Assembly: GCA_032160545.1 (NCBI GenBank)
Contig: JAVHVN010000066.1
Location: forward strand, 1-7,250
Length of the DNA stretch: 7,250 bases
Source: DATGFB01 sp032160545
GTDB lineage: Bacteria > Actinomycetota > Actinomycetes > Mycobacteriales > Jatrophihabitantaceae
Direction: 5' to 3'
The notes below the pieces were generated by a model. It made no database searches. It had not been told where the DNA came from and saw nothing but the letters and a program-made list of their open reading frames with translations. Positions 1 to 6,012 of this stretch are shown in pieces. Numbering within the stretch: position 1 is the first letter of the stretch; every line of letters starts with the position of its first letter. Both the position numbers and the translations under genes were made by a program.

Positions 1-5
1 CCGAA

Positions 6-542
6 GTGACTGCCACCCAGATCGCCACGTTGCACACGTCCGCCGGAGACATCCGGATCCTGCTCTTCGGCAACCACGCCCCGAAGACTGTGCGCAACTT
101 CGTCGAGCTGGCCTCCGGAGCGCGGGAATGGACGCACCCGAGCAGCGGCGCCAAGACCAGTGACCCGCTCTACGACGGCACGATCTTCCACCGGGTGATC
201 GCGAACTTCATGATCCAGGGCGGCGACCCGCTGGGCCGGGGCACCGGCGGTCCCGGTTACCGCTTCGCCGACGAGTTCCACCCCGAACTGCAGTTCGACC
301 GGCCCTACCTGCTGGCCATGGCGAACTCGGGGCCGAACACGAACGGCTCGCAGTTCTTCGTCACCATTGCCCCGACGACGTGGCTCAACCGCAAGCACAC
401 GATCTTCGGTGAGGTCGCCGATCCGCAGAGCCGCGCGGTCGTCGACGCGATCGGCTCAGCCGCCACCGGGCCGGGCGACCGGCCGCTGCAGGACGTCACG
501 ATCAACTCGGTCACCGTCGAGCCGGCCGACGCCGGTACGTGA
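6..542 (+). CDS. ppiA: Peptidyl-prolyl cis-trans isomerase, cyclophilin type
   Basis: This is a cyclophilin that catalyses cis-trans isomerisation of peptide bonds before proline and acts as a folding helper. No signal peptide is seen, so it is probably cytoplasmic. The 178-aa product covers the whole cyclophilin domain: FHR at residues 61-63 (catalytic Arg63), FMIQGGD at 68-74, the MANSGPNTNGSQFF core around 106-118, and HTIFGEV at 131-137. It resembles mycobacterial PpiA closely, including the FGNHAPKTV stretch near the N-terminus. Trp126 sits where human cyclophilin A has its cyclosporin-contacting Trp121. The GTG at position 6 gives a family-typical N-terminus, but only five bases precede it, so a start further left cannot be excluded. 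The rhomboid gene follows after 7 bp in the same direction, suggesting one transcript. The family call is very safe; the exact start is less so. Confidence 0.95.
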   Translation: MTATQIATLHTSAGDIRILLFGNHAPKTVRNFVELASGAREWTHPSSGAKTSDPLYDGTIFHRVIANFMIQGGDPLGRGTGGPGYRFADEFHPELQFDRPYLLAMANSGPNTNGSQFFVTIAPTTWLNRKHTIFGEVADPQSRAVVDAIGSAATGPGDRPLQDVTINSVTVEPADAGT

Positions 543-549
543 GAGCGGC

Positions 550-1449
550 GTGACGATCCCTGACGGCCCTGATCCCGCGAGTCCGGGCGGCGCCGTCTCG
601 AACGAGACGCGCTGCTACCGGCATCCGAACCGAGAGGCGCTCGTCCGGTGTACCCGGTGCAACCGGCCGATCTGCCCCGAGTGCATGCGCCCGGCGTCGG
701 TCGGGTTCCACTGCCCCGACGACGTGTCGCTCGCCAAGCGCACCATGCGGCCCGGCCGCACGGCGGTCGGCGCCCGCATCTGGAACGCGCCGCCGCTCGT
801 CACGATCGGGCTCATCACCGCGAACGTCGTCGTCTTCCTGATCACCGGGACGCAAGCGGTCGGCGGGCTGACCCAGCCGGGCGACGGCTCCTCGAAGCTG
901 TTCAACCAGTGGCAGCTGCAGCCGTTGGCGGTCGAGGCGCACGACGAGTACTACCGGCTGATCACCTCCGCATTCCTGCACGTCAGCCTGCTGCACATCG
1001 CCTCGAACATGTTCGCGCTCGCCGTGATCGGGCCGCCGCTCGAGCGACTGCTCGGCCGGTGGCGCTTCGCCGCGCTGTACCTGCTGGGCGCACTGGGCGG
1101 GTCGGCCGCGGTGTACGCGTGGGGGCAGGTGCTCACCCCGGTCGCCGGCGCCTCGGGCGCGATCTTCGCGCTGTTCGGCGCCGCGCTCGTCCTGGTGCGC
1201 AAGCTCGGTCTCGATCCGCAGTGGTTGATCATGATCGTGGTGTTGAACTTCGTGTTCACATTCTCGATCCACAACATCTCGAAGCTCGGGCACATCGGTG
1301 GTTTCGTCACCGGCGTGCTCGTCGCGCTGGCCATCGCCGGCCTGCCGCAGTCGCGCACCCGAGTCGGCGGGTCGTCGCAGGCCGCCGGGATCGGCGCGGT
1401 CGCCGTGATCGTGGCGGCGATCGTCCTCGTCCGCACCGCCACCTTCTGA
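550..1449 (+). CDS. Rhomboid family intramembrane serine protease with N-terminal zinc-finger-like module
   Basis: This membrane protease cleaves transmembrane substrates inside the bilayer; the substrate is unknown. From the GTG at 550 the product is 299 aa. Residues 22-55 carry Cys22, His25, Cys34, Cys37, Cys42, Cys45, His54 and Cys55, a B-box-like zinc-binding pattern on the presumed cytoplasmic side. The rhomboid domain follows from about residue 82, with HxxxN (His149, Asn153), the GASG serine motif (catalytic Ser202) and the LGHIGG histidine (His248). These are the Ser/His dyad and oxyanion elements of the family. An extra hydrophobic helix lies at about 280-296. The start was chosen because GAGAG lies just upstream at 541-545 and the frame to its left overlaps ppiA and loses protein character. 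It begins 7 bp after the ppiA stop. The family call is firm and the substrate unknown. Confidence 0.93.
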   Translation: MTIPDGPDPASPGGAVSNETRCYRHPNREALVRCTRCNRPICPECMRPASVGFHCPDDVSLAKRTMRPGRTAVGARIWNAPPLVTIGLITANVVVFLITGTQAVGGLTQPGDGSSKLFNQWQLQPLAVEAHDEYYRLITSAFLHVSLLHIASNMFALAVIGPPLERLLGRWRFAALYLLGALGGSAAVYAWGQVLTPVAGASGAIFALFGAALVLVRKLGLDPQWLIMIVVLNFVFTFSIHNISKLGHIGGFVTGVLVALAIAGLPQSRTRVGGSSQAAGIGAVAVIVAAIVLVRTATF

Positions 1450-1480
1450 CCCCGCGCGAGCGGCACGGCACCGCCTCAGG

Positions 1481-1909
1481 TCAGGGCCGGCGCGGGTCTA
1501 CGGCGCGGATCAGCCCCGCCACGCTCTCGGGGTCGGCGCCGAGAGCTCGGCGGCCGAAGACGTGCAGGCCCGTGCCGGTGTCGATCTCGAGGGTGACGCT
1601 GCGCAGGCCCAGTCGCTGCCGGCTGTCGGCCCGGACCGCCTCGACCTCGTGCCACTCGAGGTGCTCGGACCCCAGCGGCGAGCGGATGTCGAGACCGGCC
1701 GCGGTACTGGCGACGATGCGGGGCCAGAACACCAGGTCACTCACGGTGTACGCGAGCAGCACCAGAGCGGCGAGGGCGAACAGCAGCCGGCCGCCGGTGT
1801 CCGCCGCGAGCGCGCTGGCGGCGGCTGCGATCAGTGCCAGGCCGCCGGTCGCGGCGGTGATGCGCCGGTCGGGGCCGAAACGGCAGACCGTCATACGGGC
1901 TTCGTCCAC
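1481..1909 (-). CDS. Small membrane protein with PH-like domain
   Basis: The 142-aa product has two hydrophobic segments (about residues 18-36 and 42-62) followed by a soluble part (about 63-137). That part has the look of the bacterial PH domain of the Rv0010c type: alternating strands, a short LEWHEVEAVRAD turn and a C-terminal helix containing DPESVAGLIRAV. It occupies the same place, next to crgA and ppiA, as the PH-domain gene in mycobacteria. The molecular role is not known; such proteins are thought to sit at the inner face of the membrane. The start is uncertain. The GTG at 1909 has a GGGGA upstream at suitable distance, while the ATG at 1894 (Met6) gives a product five residues shorter with a weaker ribosome-binding site. 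It lies 63 bp downstream of crgA in the same direction and converges on the rhomboid gene across 31 bp. Confidence 0.8.
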   Translation of the reverse strand: MDEARMTVCRFGPDRRITAATGGLALIAAAASALAADTGGRLLFALAALVLLAYTVSDLVFWPRIVASTAAGLDIRSPLGSEHLEWHEVEAVRADSRQRLGLRSVTLEIDTGTGLHVFGRRALGADPESVAGLIRAVDPRRP

Positions 1910-1930
1910 AGGGTTGTCCCCAGCTGGGGA
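1902..1930. promoter_or_regulatory. DnaA-box-like pair with adjacent 14-bp palindrome
   Basis: TCGTCCACA (1902-1910) and TTGTCCCCA (1914-1922) each differ at one base from TTGTCCACA, the preferred DnaA box of high-GC actinobacteria, and lie in the same orientation 3 bp apart. The second overlaps TCCCCAGCTGGGGA (1917-1930), a perfect 14-bp palindrome. On the minus strand that palindrome can fold as a 5-bp stem with an AGCT loop, covering the GGGGA that would serve as ribosome-binding site for the PH-domain gene. The gene block is usually near oriC, which makes DnaA binding plausible but unproven. Chance occurrence is possible. Confidence 0.25.
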
Positions 1931-1972
1931 GAACTTACAGCCGTGTAATCACACCGGTGGTGACGTGGGCAG

Positions 1973-2236
1973 TCATCGCCACCGCACCGCCATGACGAGC
2001 CCGACGACCATGACTCCGAAGCCGACCGCGAAGTTCCACGCGCCGATGTCCTTCATGATCGGGACGCTCTCGGCGGCGAGGTAGTAGACGACGAGGTAGG
2101 CGAGGCCGATGACGAGGACCACCGACATCACGATCGGGTACCACGACGGGCTCGGCGACAATTCCTTCGTCGACCCGGTCGCCGCGGCCACCCGCACCGG
2201 GCTCTCGGGCTTCTTGCGGACCTTGGACTTCGGCAC
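1973..2236 (-). CDS. crgA: Cell division protein CrgA
   Basis: CrgA is a small actinobacterial membrane protein of the division machinery. In streptomycetes it affects Z-ring formation and the timing of septation, and in mycobacteria it contacts FtsZ and septal peptidoglycan synthesis proteins. The 87-aa product has the family's form: a basic N-terminus (MPKSKVRKKP), a first membrane helix at about 33-53, a short loop, the conserved WNFAVGFG stretch at 67-74 and a second helix to about residue 85, ending in RWR. The GTG start is preceded by AGGAG with a 6-base spacer, which fixes the start well. It diverges from the DUF881 gene across 106 bp and may share a transcript with the PH-domain gene 63 bp downstream. 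Length and context both fit the family. Confidence 0.95.
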   Translation of the reverse strand: MPKSKVRKKPESPVRVAAATGSTKELSPSPSWYPIVMSVVLVIGLAYLVVYYLAAESVPIMKDIGAWNFAVGFGVMVVGLVMAVRWR

Positions 2237-2342
2237 GTCGATCTCCTGGTTCTGCGGGGTTTCCGGCAGTTAGCGTAGACGCCGAACCGCGGAAACCGCT
2301 GGGGGTGCCGGGCCACACCGGCTGGAAGAGGAGAGGCGGCTC
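2237..2342. promoter_or_regulatory. Divergent control region between crgA and the DUF881 operon
   Basis: This 106-bp region should hold promoters for both directions. Plus-strand TAGCGT (2271-2276) and minus-strand TACGCT (2272-2277) both fit the actinobacterial -10 pattern TAnnnT and almost coincide, so the two promoters could not easily be occupied at once. No convincing -35 element is visible on either side. The ribosome-binding site of the DUF881 gene is AGGAGAGG at 2329-2336, and that of crgA is AGGAG, read on the minus strand near 2243-2247. The promoter placement is inferred. Confidence 0.4.
2258..2297. repeat. 8-bp inverted repeat flanking the putative -10 elements
   Basis: GGTTTCCG at 2258-2265 and CGGAAACC at 2290-2297 are exact reverse complements separated by 24 bp, centred near 2277.5. 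The two overlapping -10-like hexamers lie between the arms. A dimeric regulator could use such a site to control both divergent genes. An 8-bp match over this distance in GC-rich DNA could also be chance. Confidence 0.35.
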
Positions 2343-3113
2343 GTGCATATCGACCCGAGGTCAGCTCTGCGGTGGATCCCGTGGCGCCGCGAAGGGGCCC
2401 GCGCGAGCCGGTGGACCGCCCTTGTGCCGGTCGTCTGCCTGGTGGCCGGATTCGGGTTCGCCGTGAGCGCGCGCGACTCGCGCGGGACGAACCTGCGCAC
2501 CGCCTCGACGGGCAACCTCGCCGGGCTCGTCCGCTCGGCCGAGAACGACGTGCGATCCGCCGACCAGGTGGTCGAGGGCCTGCAGGCGCAGGTGTCGGCC
2601 GCGACCAAGGACGCGGGCGCGAGCAACTCCGACGTCGCCGCGGCCCAGGCCAGGGCGGCTGCACTCGCCGACGCGGGCGGCCGGACGGCCCTGAGCGGTC
2701 CCGGCATCACGGTCGTGCTGAACGATGCGCCGAACGACCCCGCGAACGCCGGGGTCGACCCGAACCAGCTGGTCGTCCACCAGTCCGACCTGCAGGCCGT
2801 GGTCAACGCGCTGTGGGCCGGCGGCGCGGAGGCGATGTCGATCGCGGGGCAGCGGGTCATCGCGACCAGTGCGGTGCGCTGTGTCGGCAATACCCTGCTG
2901 CTGAATGGTGAGGTGTACTCGCCGCCGTTCCGGGTTGCGGCTATCGGGCCGTACCGGACAATGCAAGAGGCGTTGGCGAGGTCGCGAGGCGTCAATCTGT
3001 TCGAGGAAGCGGCGTCGTTCTACGGGCTCGGCTACACCGTCGCGTCCGAGGACCGGCTCGACCTGCCCGCCTTCAAGGGGCCGATCGGGCTGGCATATGC
3101 GACAACCAAGTGA
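2343..3113 (+). CDS. DUF881 family membrane-anchored protein
   Basis: DUF881 proteins are found next to crgA and sortase or pabA genes in actinobacteria, and YlxW/YlxX-type relatives occur in Firmicutes. Their biochemical role is not established. The 256-aa product has a short basic N-terminus, one membrane anchor at about residues 25-42, an Ala-rich heptad-like coiled-coil segment at about 60-112, and the compact extracytoplasmic DUF881 core at about 115-255. The core includes LSGPGITVVLND (117-128), LQAVVNALWAGGAEAMSIAGQR (150-171) and the NGEVYSPPFRVAAIG stretch (188-202). The GTG start is supported by AGGAGAGG six bases upstream. It is the first gene of the plus-strand operon; the sortase starts 12 bp after its stop. 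Orientation across the membrane (N-terminus in, core out) is inferred from the anchor and basic residues. Confidence 0.9.
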   Translation: MHIDPRSALRWIPWRREGARASRWTALVPVVCLVAGFGFAVSARDSRGTNLRTASTGNLAGLVRSAENDVRSADQVVEGLQAQVSAATKDAGASNSDVAAAQARAAALADAGGRTALSGPGITVVLNDAPNDPANAGVDPNQLVVHQSDLQAVVNALWAGGAEAMSIAGQRVIATSAVRCVGNTLLLNGEVYSPPFRVAAIGPYRTMQEALARSRGVNLFEEAASFYGLGYTVASEDRLDLPAFKGPIGLAYATTK

Positions 3114-3125
3114 GCGAGGATCCGC

Positions 3126-3995
3126 ATGTCCGTAGTGCAGGCGCCTGATCCGCTGCCGGGCGAGGGCGAGGGCGCGGTCGCAACAGAGACGGGCGGCCAT
3201 CGTCAGCAGGGGCGCGCTGCGATGACAGCCGGCGACCGGGTGCGCCTGGTCCTGCGCGGCATCGGCCAGACCCTGATCACCGGCGGTCTGATCGTCCTGC
3301 TGTTCGTCGTCTACGAGGTGTACATCACCAACTACTTCGCCCACCGCGAGCAGAGCAAGGTGCACAACGCTCTCGAACAGGTGTGGGCCAACGGGCGCGA
3401 CCCGCTGGGCCTGCCGGGCGCCGGCGGTGTCGGGATCCCGCTCGGCGAGGGCATTGCGAACATCTACATCCCCCGGCTCGGGCGCGACTTCGCGTTCACC
3501 ATCGTGCAGGGCAGCACCGTTCCCACCGACGCCGAGCTGGAGAAGGGCCCGGCGCACTATCGCGACACCGCGCTTCCGGGCGGCGTGGGCAACTTCTCCG
3601 TCGCGGGACACCGGGTGGGCAAGGGCGAGCCGTTCCTCAACCTCGACCAGGTCAAGGCCGGCGACATGGTGATCATCGAGACCAAGACGTCGTGGTTCGT
3701 CTACCAGGTGCTCGGCAAGAACGGCGATCTTGCGCAGCCGGACGCCAACGGGGTGCCCGGGCGCGAGATCGTGTCGCCGAGCGACGGCAACGTGCTGCTG
3801 CCTGTTCCGGACCATCCCAACCAGCCGGCCAAGGCAACCGACCGGTACCTGACGATGACGACCTGCCACCCGAAGTTCACCGCCACCCAACGCATGGTCG
3901 TGCACGCGGCACTCGTCAGCAACCTGACCACGCCGCGGACGGGCAGCACGATGCCGGACGCGATCAACGCGCTGTACAACGCGAAGGGCCTGTAG
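3126..3995 (+). CDS. Class E sortase
   Basis: Sortases are membrane-anchored cysteine transpeptidases that cut surface proteins at a C-terminal sorting signal and attach them to the cell wall. Class E enzymes of actinobacteria usually prefer LAXTG over LPXTG. The 289-aa product has a hydrophilic N-terminal tail, one membrane span at about residues 44-66 and an extracellular sortase domain. Catalytic residues are visible: His162 in AGHR, Cys247 in TMTTCHP (243-249) and Arg256 in ATQRMVV. The TTC-x-P signature is typical of class E. The start at 3126 has GAGGA upstream; an internal ATG at 3222 (Met33) would remove the acidic tail and still leave the membrane span. It lies 12 bp after the DUF881 gene and its TAG stop directly abuts the next ATG. 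No LAXTG or LPXTG substrate is encoded in the window. Confidence 0.93.
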   Translation: MSVVQAPDPLPGEGEGAVATETGGHRQQGRAAMTAGDRVRLVLRGIGQTLITGGLIVLLFVVYEVYITNYFAHREQSKVHNALEQVWANGRDPLGLPGAGGVGIPLGEGIANIYIPRLGRDFAFTIVQGSTVPTDAELEKGPAHYRDTALPGGVGNFSVAGHRVGKGEPFLNLDQVKAGDMVIIETKTSWFVYQVLGKNGDLAQPDANGVPGREIVSPSDGNVLLPVPDHPNQPAKATDRYLTMTTCHPKFTATQRMVVHAALVSNLTTPRTGSTMPDAINALYNAKGL

Positions 3996-4157
3996 ATGTA
4001 CGTGTGGATCTGGCGGACGCTGCCCGGCCCGCTGGTGCTGAAGCTGGTGCAGGCCCTCGTGCTGATCGCGGCCGTGTGCGCGCTGTTGCTGTTCGTCGTG
4101 TTCCCCTGGATCGAGCCGCACCTTCCGATCAATCACGTGACCGTGAACAACAAATGA
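3996..4157 (+). CDS. Conserved-type 53-aa single-span membrane protein
   Basis: The frame ATG-TAC-GTG-TGG at 3996 encodes 53 aa starting MYVWIWRTLPGP and ending in VTVNNK. One hydrophobic helix spans about residues 13-37 (rich in Leu, Val and Ala), followed by FPWIEPHLP. The N-terminus is basic, so the C-terminal tail is predicted to lie outside. AAGGG at 3984-3988, 7 bases upstream, is a good ribosome-binding site. The ATG abuts the sortase TAG with no gap, and the TGA overlaps the pabA start by four bases (ATGA). Third codon positions are almost all G or C, as in its neighbours. Small proteins of this kind occur between sortase and pabA genes in other actinobacteria to my recollection, but no function is known. 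A helper of the sortase is an inference from position only. Its size makes it easy to miss in automatic annotation. Confidence 0.8.
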   Translation: MYVWIWRTLPGPLVLKLVQALVLIAAVCALLLFVVFPWIEPHLPINHVTVNNK

Positions 4158-4810
4158 CCCGCGTTCTCGTCGTCGACAACTACGACAGCTTCGTTTACAA
4201 CCTGGTCCAGTACCTGGGGCAACTCGATGCGTCGGTGATCGTGCGCCGCAACGACGACGTCGGCCCCGGCGACCTGGACGCGCTGAGTGTCGACGGGGTG
4301 CTGATCTCGCCGGGCCCCGGCACACCGCAGGACGCCGGCAACTCGATGGCACTGGTGTCGGAGTGTGCTGAGCGGTCGATGCCCCTGTTCGGCGTCTGCC
4401 TCGGCCACCAGGCCATCGGCGCGGTGTTCGGTGCGCCGATCGTGCGTGCACCAGAGTTGCTGCACGGCAAGACCAGCCCGGTCGTCCACGACGGGACGGG
4501 CGTGCTGGCGGGCCTGCCGTCGCCGTTCACCGCCACCCGCTATCACTCGCTCACGGTCGAGGAGTCCGCGTTGCCGCCCGAGATCGTGGTGACTGGCCGG
4601 ACCGAGTCGGGCGTCGTCATGGCGTTGCGACACACGACGCTGCCGATCGACGGCGTGCAGTTCCACCCGGAGTCGGTGCTCACGCAGGGCGGTCACCTGA
4701 TGGTCGCCAACTGGCTGCGCCGCTGTGGCGGGGAGATCCAGCAGGATCGCGTGCTCGCCCTCGCGGCCGAGGTCGAGACGCTGCGCGCGGCCGCGTTCGC
4801 CGGCGTCTGA
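4154..4810 (+). CDS. pabA: Aminodeoxychorismate/anthranilate synthase component II (glutamine amidotransferase)
   Basis: This class I glutamine amidotransferase subunit hydrolyses glutamine and passes ammonia to a chorismate-using partner (PabB for folate, TrpE for tryptophan). The 218-aa product begins MTRVLVVDNYDSFVYN, typical of the family. It shows SPGPG (52-56), the nucleophile Cys82 in GVCLGHQ, the RYHSL segment (129-133) and the His171/Glu173 pair in FHPES. After the usual end near MVANWL it continues for about 30 residues (from about 188), including an Ala/Glu-rich probable helix. Whether it serves folate, tryptophan or both cannot be told: no pabB or trpE is present here, and the M. 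tuberculosis gene in this position is called trpG. Its start overlaps the upstream stop by ATGA and lacks a clear ribosome-binding site, so translation is probably coupled. It converges on hutI 5 bp away. Confidence 0.93.
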   Translation: MTRVLVVDNYDSFVYNLVQYLGQLDASVIVRRNDDVGPGDLDALSVDGVLISPGPGTPQDAGNSMALVSECAERSMPLFGVCLGHQAIGAVFGAPIVRAPELLHGKTSPVVHDGTGVLAGLPSPFTATRYHSLTVEESALPPEIVVTGRTESGVVMALRHTTLPIDGVQFHPESVLTQGGHLMVANWLRRCGGEIQQDRVLALAAEVETLRAAAFAGV

Positions 4811-4815
4811 CGGTC

Positions 4816-6012
4816 TCAGCGGGCCGCTCGGCCCGACCGCCATACCTGGGCGATGAGCGTTACGCCGGGTCGGTAGGCGAGGTGCACGTAGCTGGGAGCG
4901 TCGAGGACGACCAGGTCGGCGCGGCTGCCCGGCGTGATCGTGCCGATGTCGTCGCGGCGCAGTGCCGTGGCACCGCCGGCGGTCGCCGCGTGCAGCGCCT
5001 CGGCGGGGGTCATGTGCATCTCGCGCACTGCGAGGGCGATCGCGAGCGGCATCGACGTGCTGTACGCCGAGCCCGGATTGCAGTCGGTGGCGAGCGCGAC
5101 CGTTGCGCCGGCGTCGAGCAACCTGCGCGCGTCGGGGTACGCCGACCGGGTCGAGAACTCGGCGAGCGGCAGCAGCGTCGCCACCGTGCCGGACCCCGCG
5201 AGGGCATCGACGTCCTCGTCGGTGAGGTGTGTGCAGTGATCGGCGCTGGCGGCATCCAGCTCGACGGCGATGCGCACGCCCGGGCCTGGCCGAAGCTGGT
5301 TCGCGTGCACGCGCGCGCCGAGGCCGCGGGCGATCCCGGCGGTCAGGACGGCCCGGGTCTCGTCGCCGTCGAACGCGCCGTCATCGCAGAAGGCGTCGAT
5401 CCAGCGGGCATGCGGTAGGCACGCGTCGAGCATCGGCCCGGTCACCTCGGCCAGGTAATCGGCGCGGTCGCGTCCCGGCGCCACGACATGGGCGCCGAGG
5501 AAGGTCGTCTCGCCGGTGAACTCGCGCGCGATGCGCAGCGAGCGCTGCTCGTCGGCGACCGTGAGGCCGTAGCCGGACTTGCACTCGAACGTCGTCACGC
5601 CGGCGGCGACCAACTCGGCGGACAGCCGCGCGACGGTGGCCCGCAGCGAGCCGTCGCTCGCGGCGCGCGTCGCGGCGACCGTCGAGCGGATGCCGCCGGC
5701 GGTGTACGGCTTCCCCGCCATCCGTGCGGCGAACTCGTCCGCGCGGTCACCGGCGAAGACGAGATGGGCGTGCGAGTCGACGAAGCCGGGGACGACAGCC
5801 CGGCCGCCGACGTCGACCCGTTCGTCGCACGCCGGCGCATCCCGTGCCGTGCCTACCCACGCGATGGACGACCCGTCGACGACGATCGCGGCGTCGGGCA
5901 GTTCTGCCCAGCGATCCGTCTGGGTTGCCAGCAGTCCGATGCCGGTGATCAGCGTCGTCCCCGCCGCGGGGGTGGTGGCGGCGCTCGGGGGTAGTACGCC
6001 CGGATCGGTCAC
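4816..6012 (-). CDS. hutI: Imidazolonepropionase (histidine degradation)
   Basis: HutI hydrolyses 4-imidazolone-5-propanoate to N-formimino-L-glutamate, the third step of histidine breakdown, in the cytoplasm. The 398-aa product is full length for this amidohydrolase family. Metal and substrate motifs are present in order: VDSHAH (His81, His83) followed by LVFAGDRADEF, TFECKSGYGL (141-150), FLGAH (His175), VHANQL (His236), ADHCTH (His259, His262) and ATDCNPGS (Asp310), then the EMHMTPAEALHAAT helix and a terminal small beta domain from about 355. It resembles streptomycete HutI closely. The GTG start at 6012 overlaps the stop of a tiny upstream frame (GTGA) and has no clear ribosome-binding site. 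hutU, hutH and the formiminoglutamate enzymes are not in the window. It is tail-to-tail with pabA, separated by only 5 bp, in the place where pknB would be expected. Confidence 0.95.
   Translation of the reverse strand: MTDPGVLPPSAATTPAAGTTLITGIGLLATQTDRWAELPDAAIVVDGSSIAWVGTARDAPACDERVDVGGRAVVPGFVDSHAHLVFAGDRADEFAARMAGKPYTAGGIRSTVAATRAASDGSLRATVARLSAELVAAGVTTFECKSGYGLTVADEQRSLRIAREFTGETTFLGAHVVAPGRDRADYLAEVTGPMLDACLPHARWIDAFCDDGAFDGDETRAVLTAGIARGLGARVHANQLRPGPGVRIAVELDAASADHCTHLTDEDVDALAGSGTVATLLPLAEFSTRSAYPDARRLLDAGATVALATDCNPGSAYSTSMPLAIALAVREMHMTPAEALHAATAGGATALRRDDIGTITPGSRADLVVLDAPSYVHLAYRPGVTLIAQVWRSGRAAR
4820..4835 (+). terminator. Possible terminator hairpin of the plus-strand operon
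   Basis: CGGGCC (4820-4825), loop GCTC and GGCCCG (4830-4835) form a 6-bp all-GC stem starting 10 bases after the pabA stop. There is no T-run after it, as is common for actinobacterial hairpin terminators. It lies inside the last codons of hutI on the other strand, so the sequence also encodes protein and the hairpin may be incidental. Confidence 0.35.

Noticed and set aside
367..549. A longer rhomboid protein starting at 367 inside ppiA.
   Set aside because: The extra 61 residues are Arg/Ser-rich shadow of ppiA. A GTG at 550 with GAGAG upstream gives the normal N-terminus.
1450..1497. CCCGCGC (1451-1457) and GCGCGGG (1490-1496) as a bidirectional terminator between the rhomboid and PH-domain genes.
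   Set aside because: A 7-bp stem with a 32-base loop of GC-rich sequence is weak and likely by chance; no T-run follows.
1951..1965. CACCGGTG palindrome downstream of crgA as its terminator.
   Set aside because: The palindrome is too short, the stem is imperfect beyond 8 bp, it lacks a loop and there is no T-run.
648..2084. A 478-codon plus-strand frame across the rhomboid, PH-domain and crgA genes.
   Set aside because: It is out of frame with the rhomboid gene and antisense to the other two, has an Arg/Ala-rich composition and no motif.
2361..4451. A 696-codon open frame on the minus strand across the DUF881, sortase and pabA genes.
   Set aside because: It is antisense to three well-recognised genes. 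Its product is dominated by Arg, Gly, His and Pro, as expected for a shadow frame in GC-rich DNA, and shows no domain.
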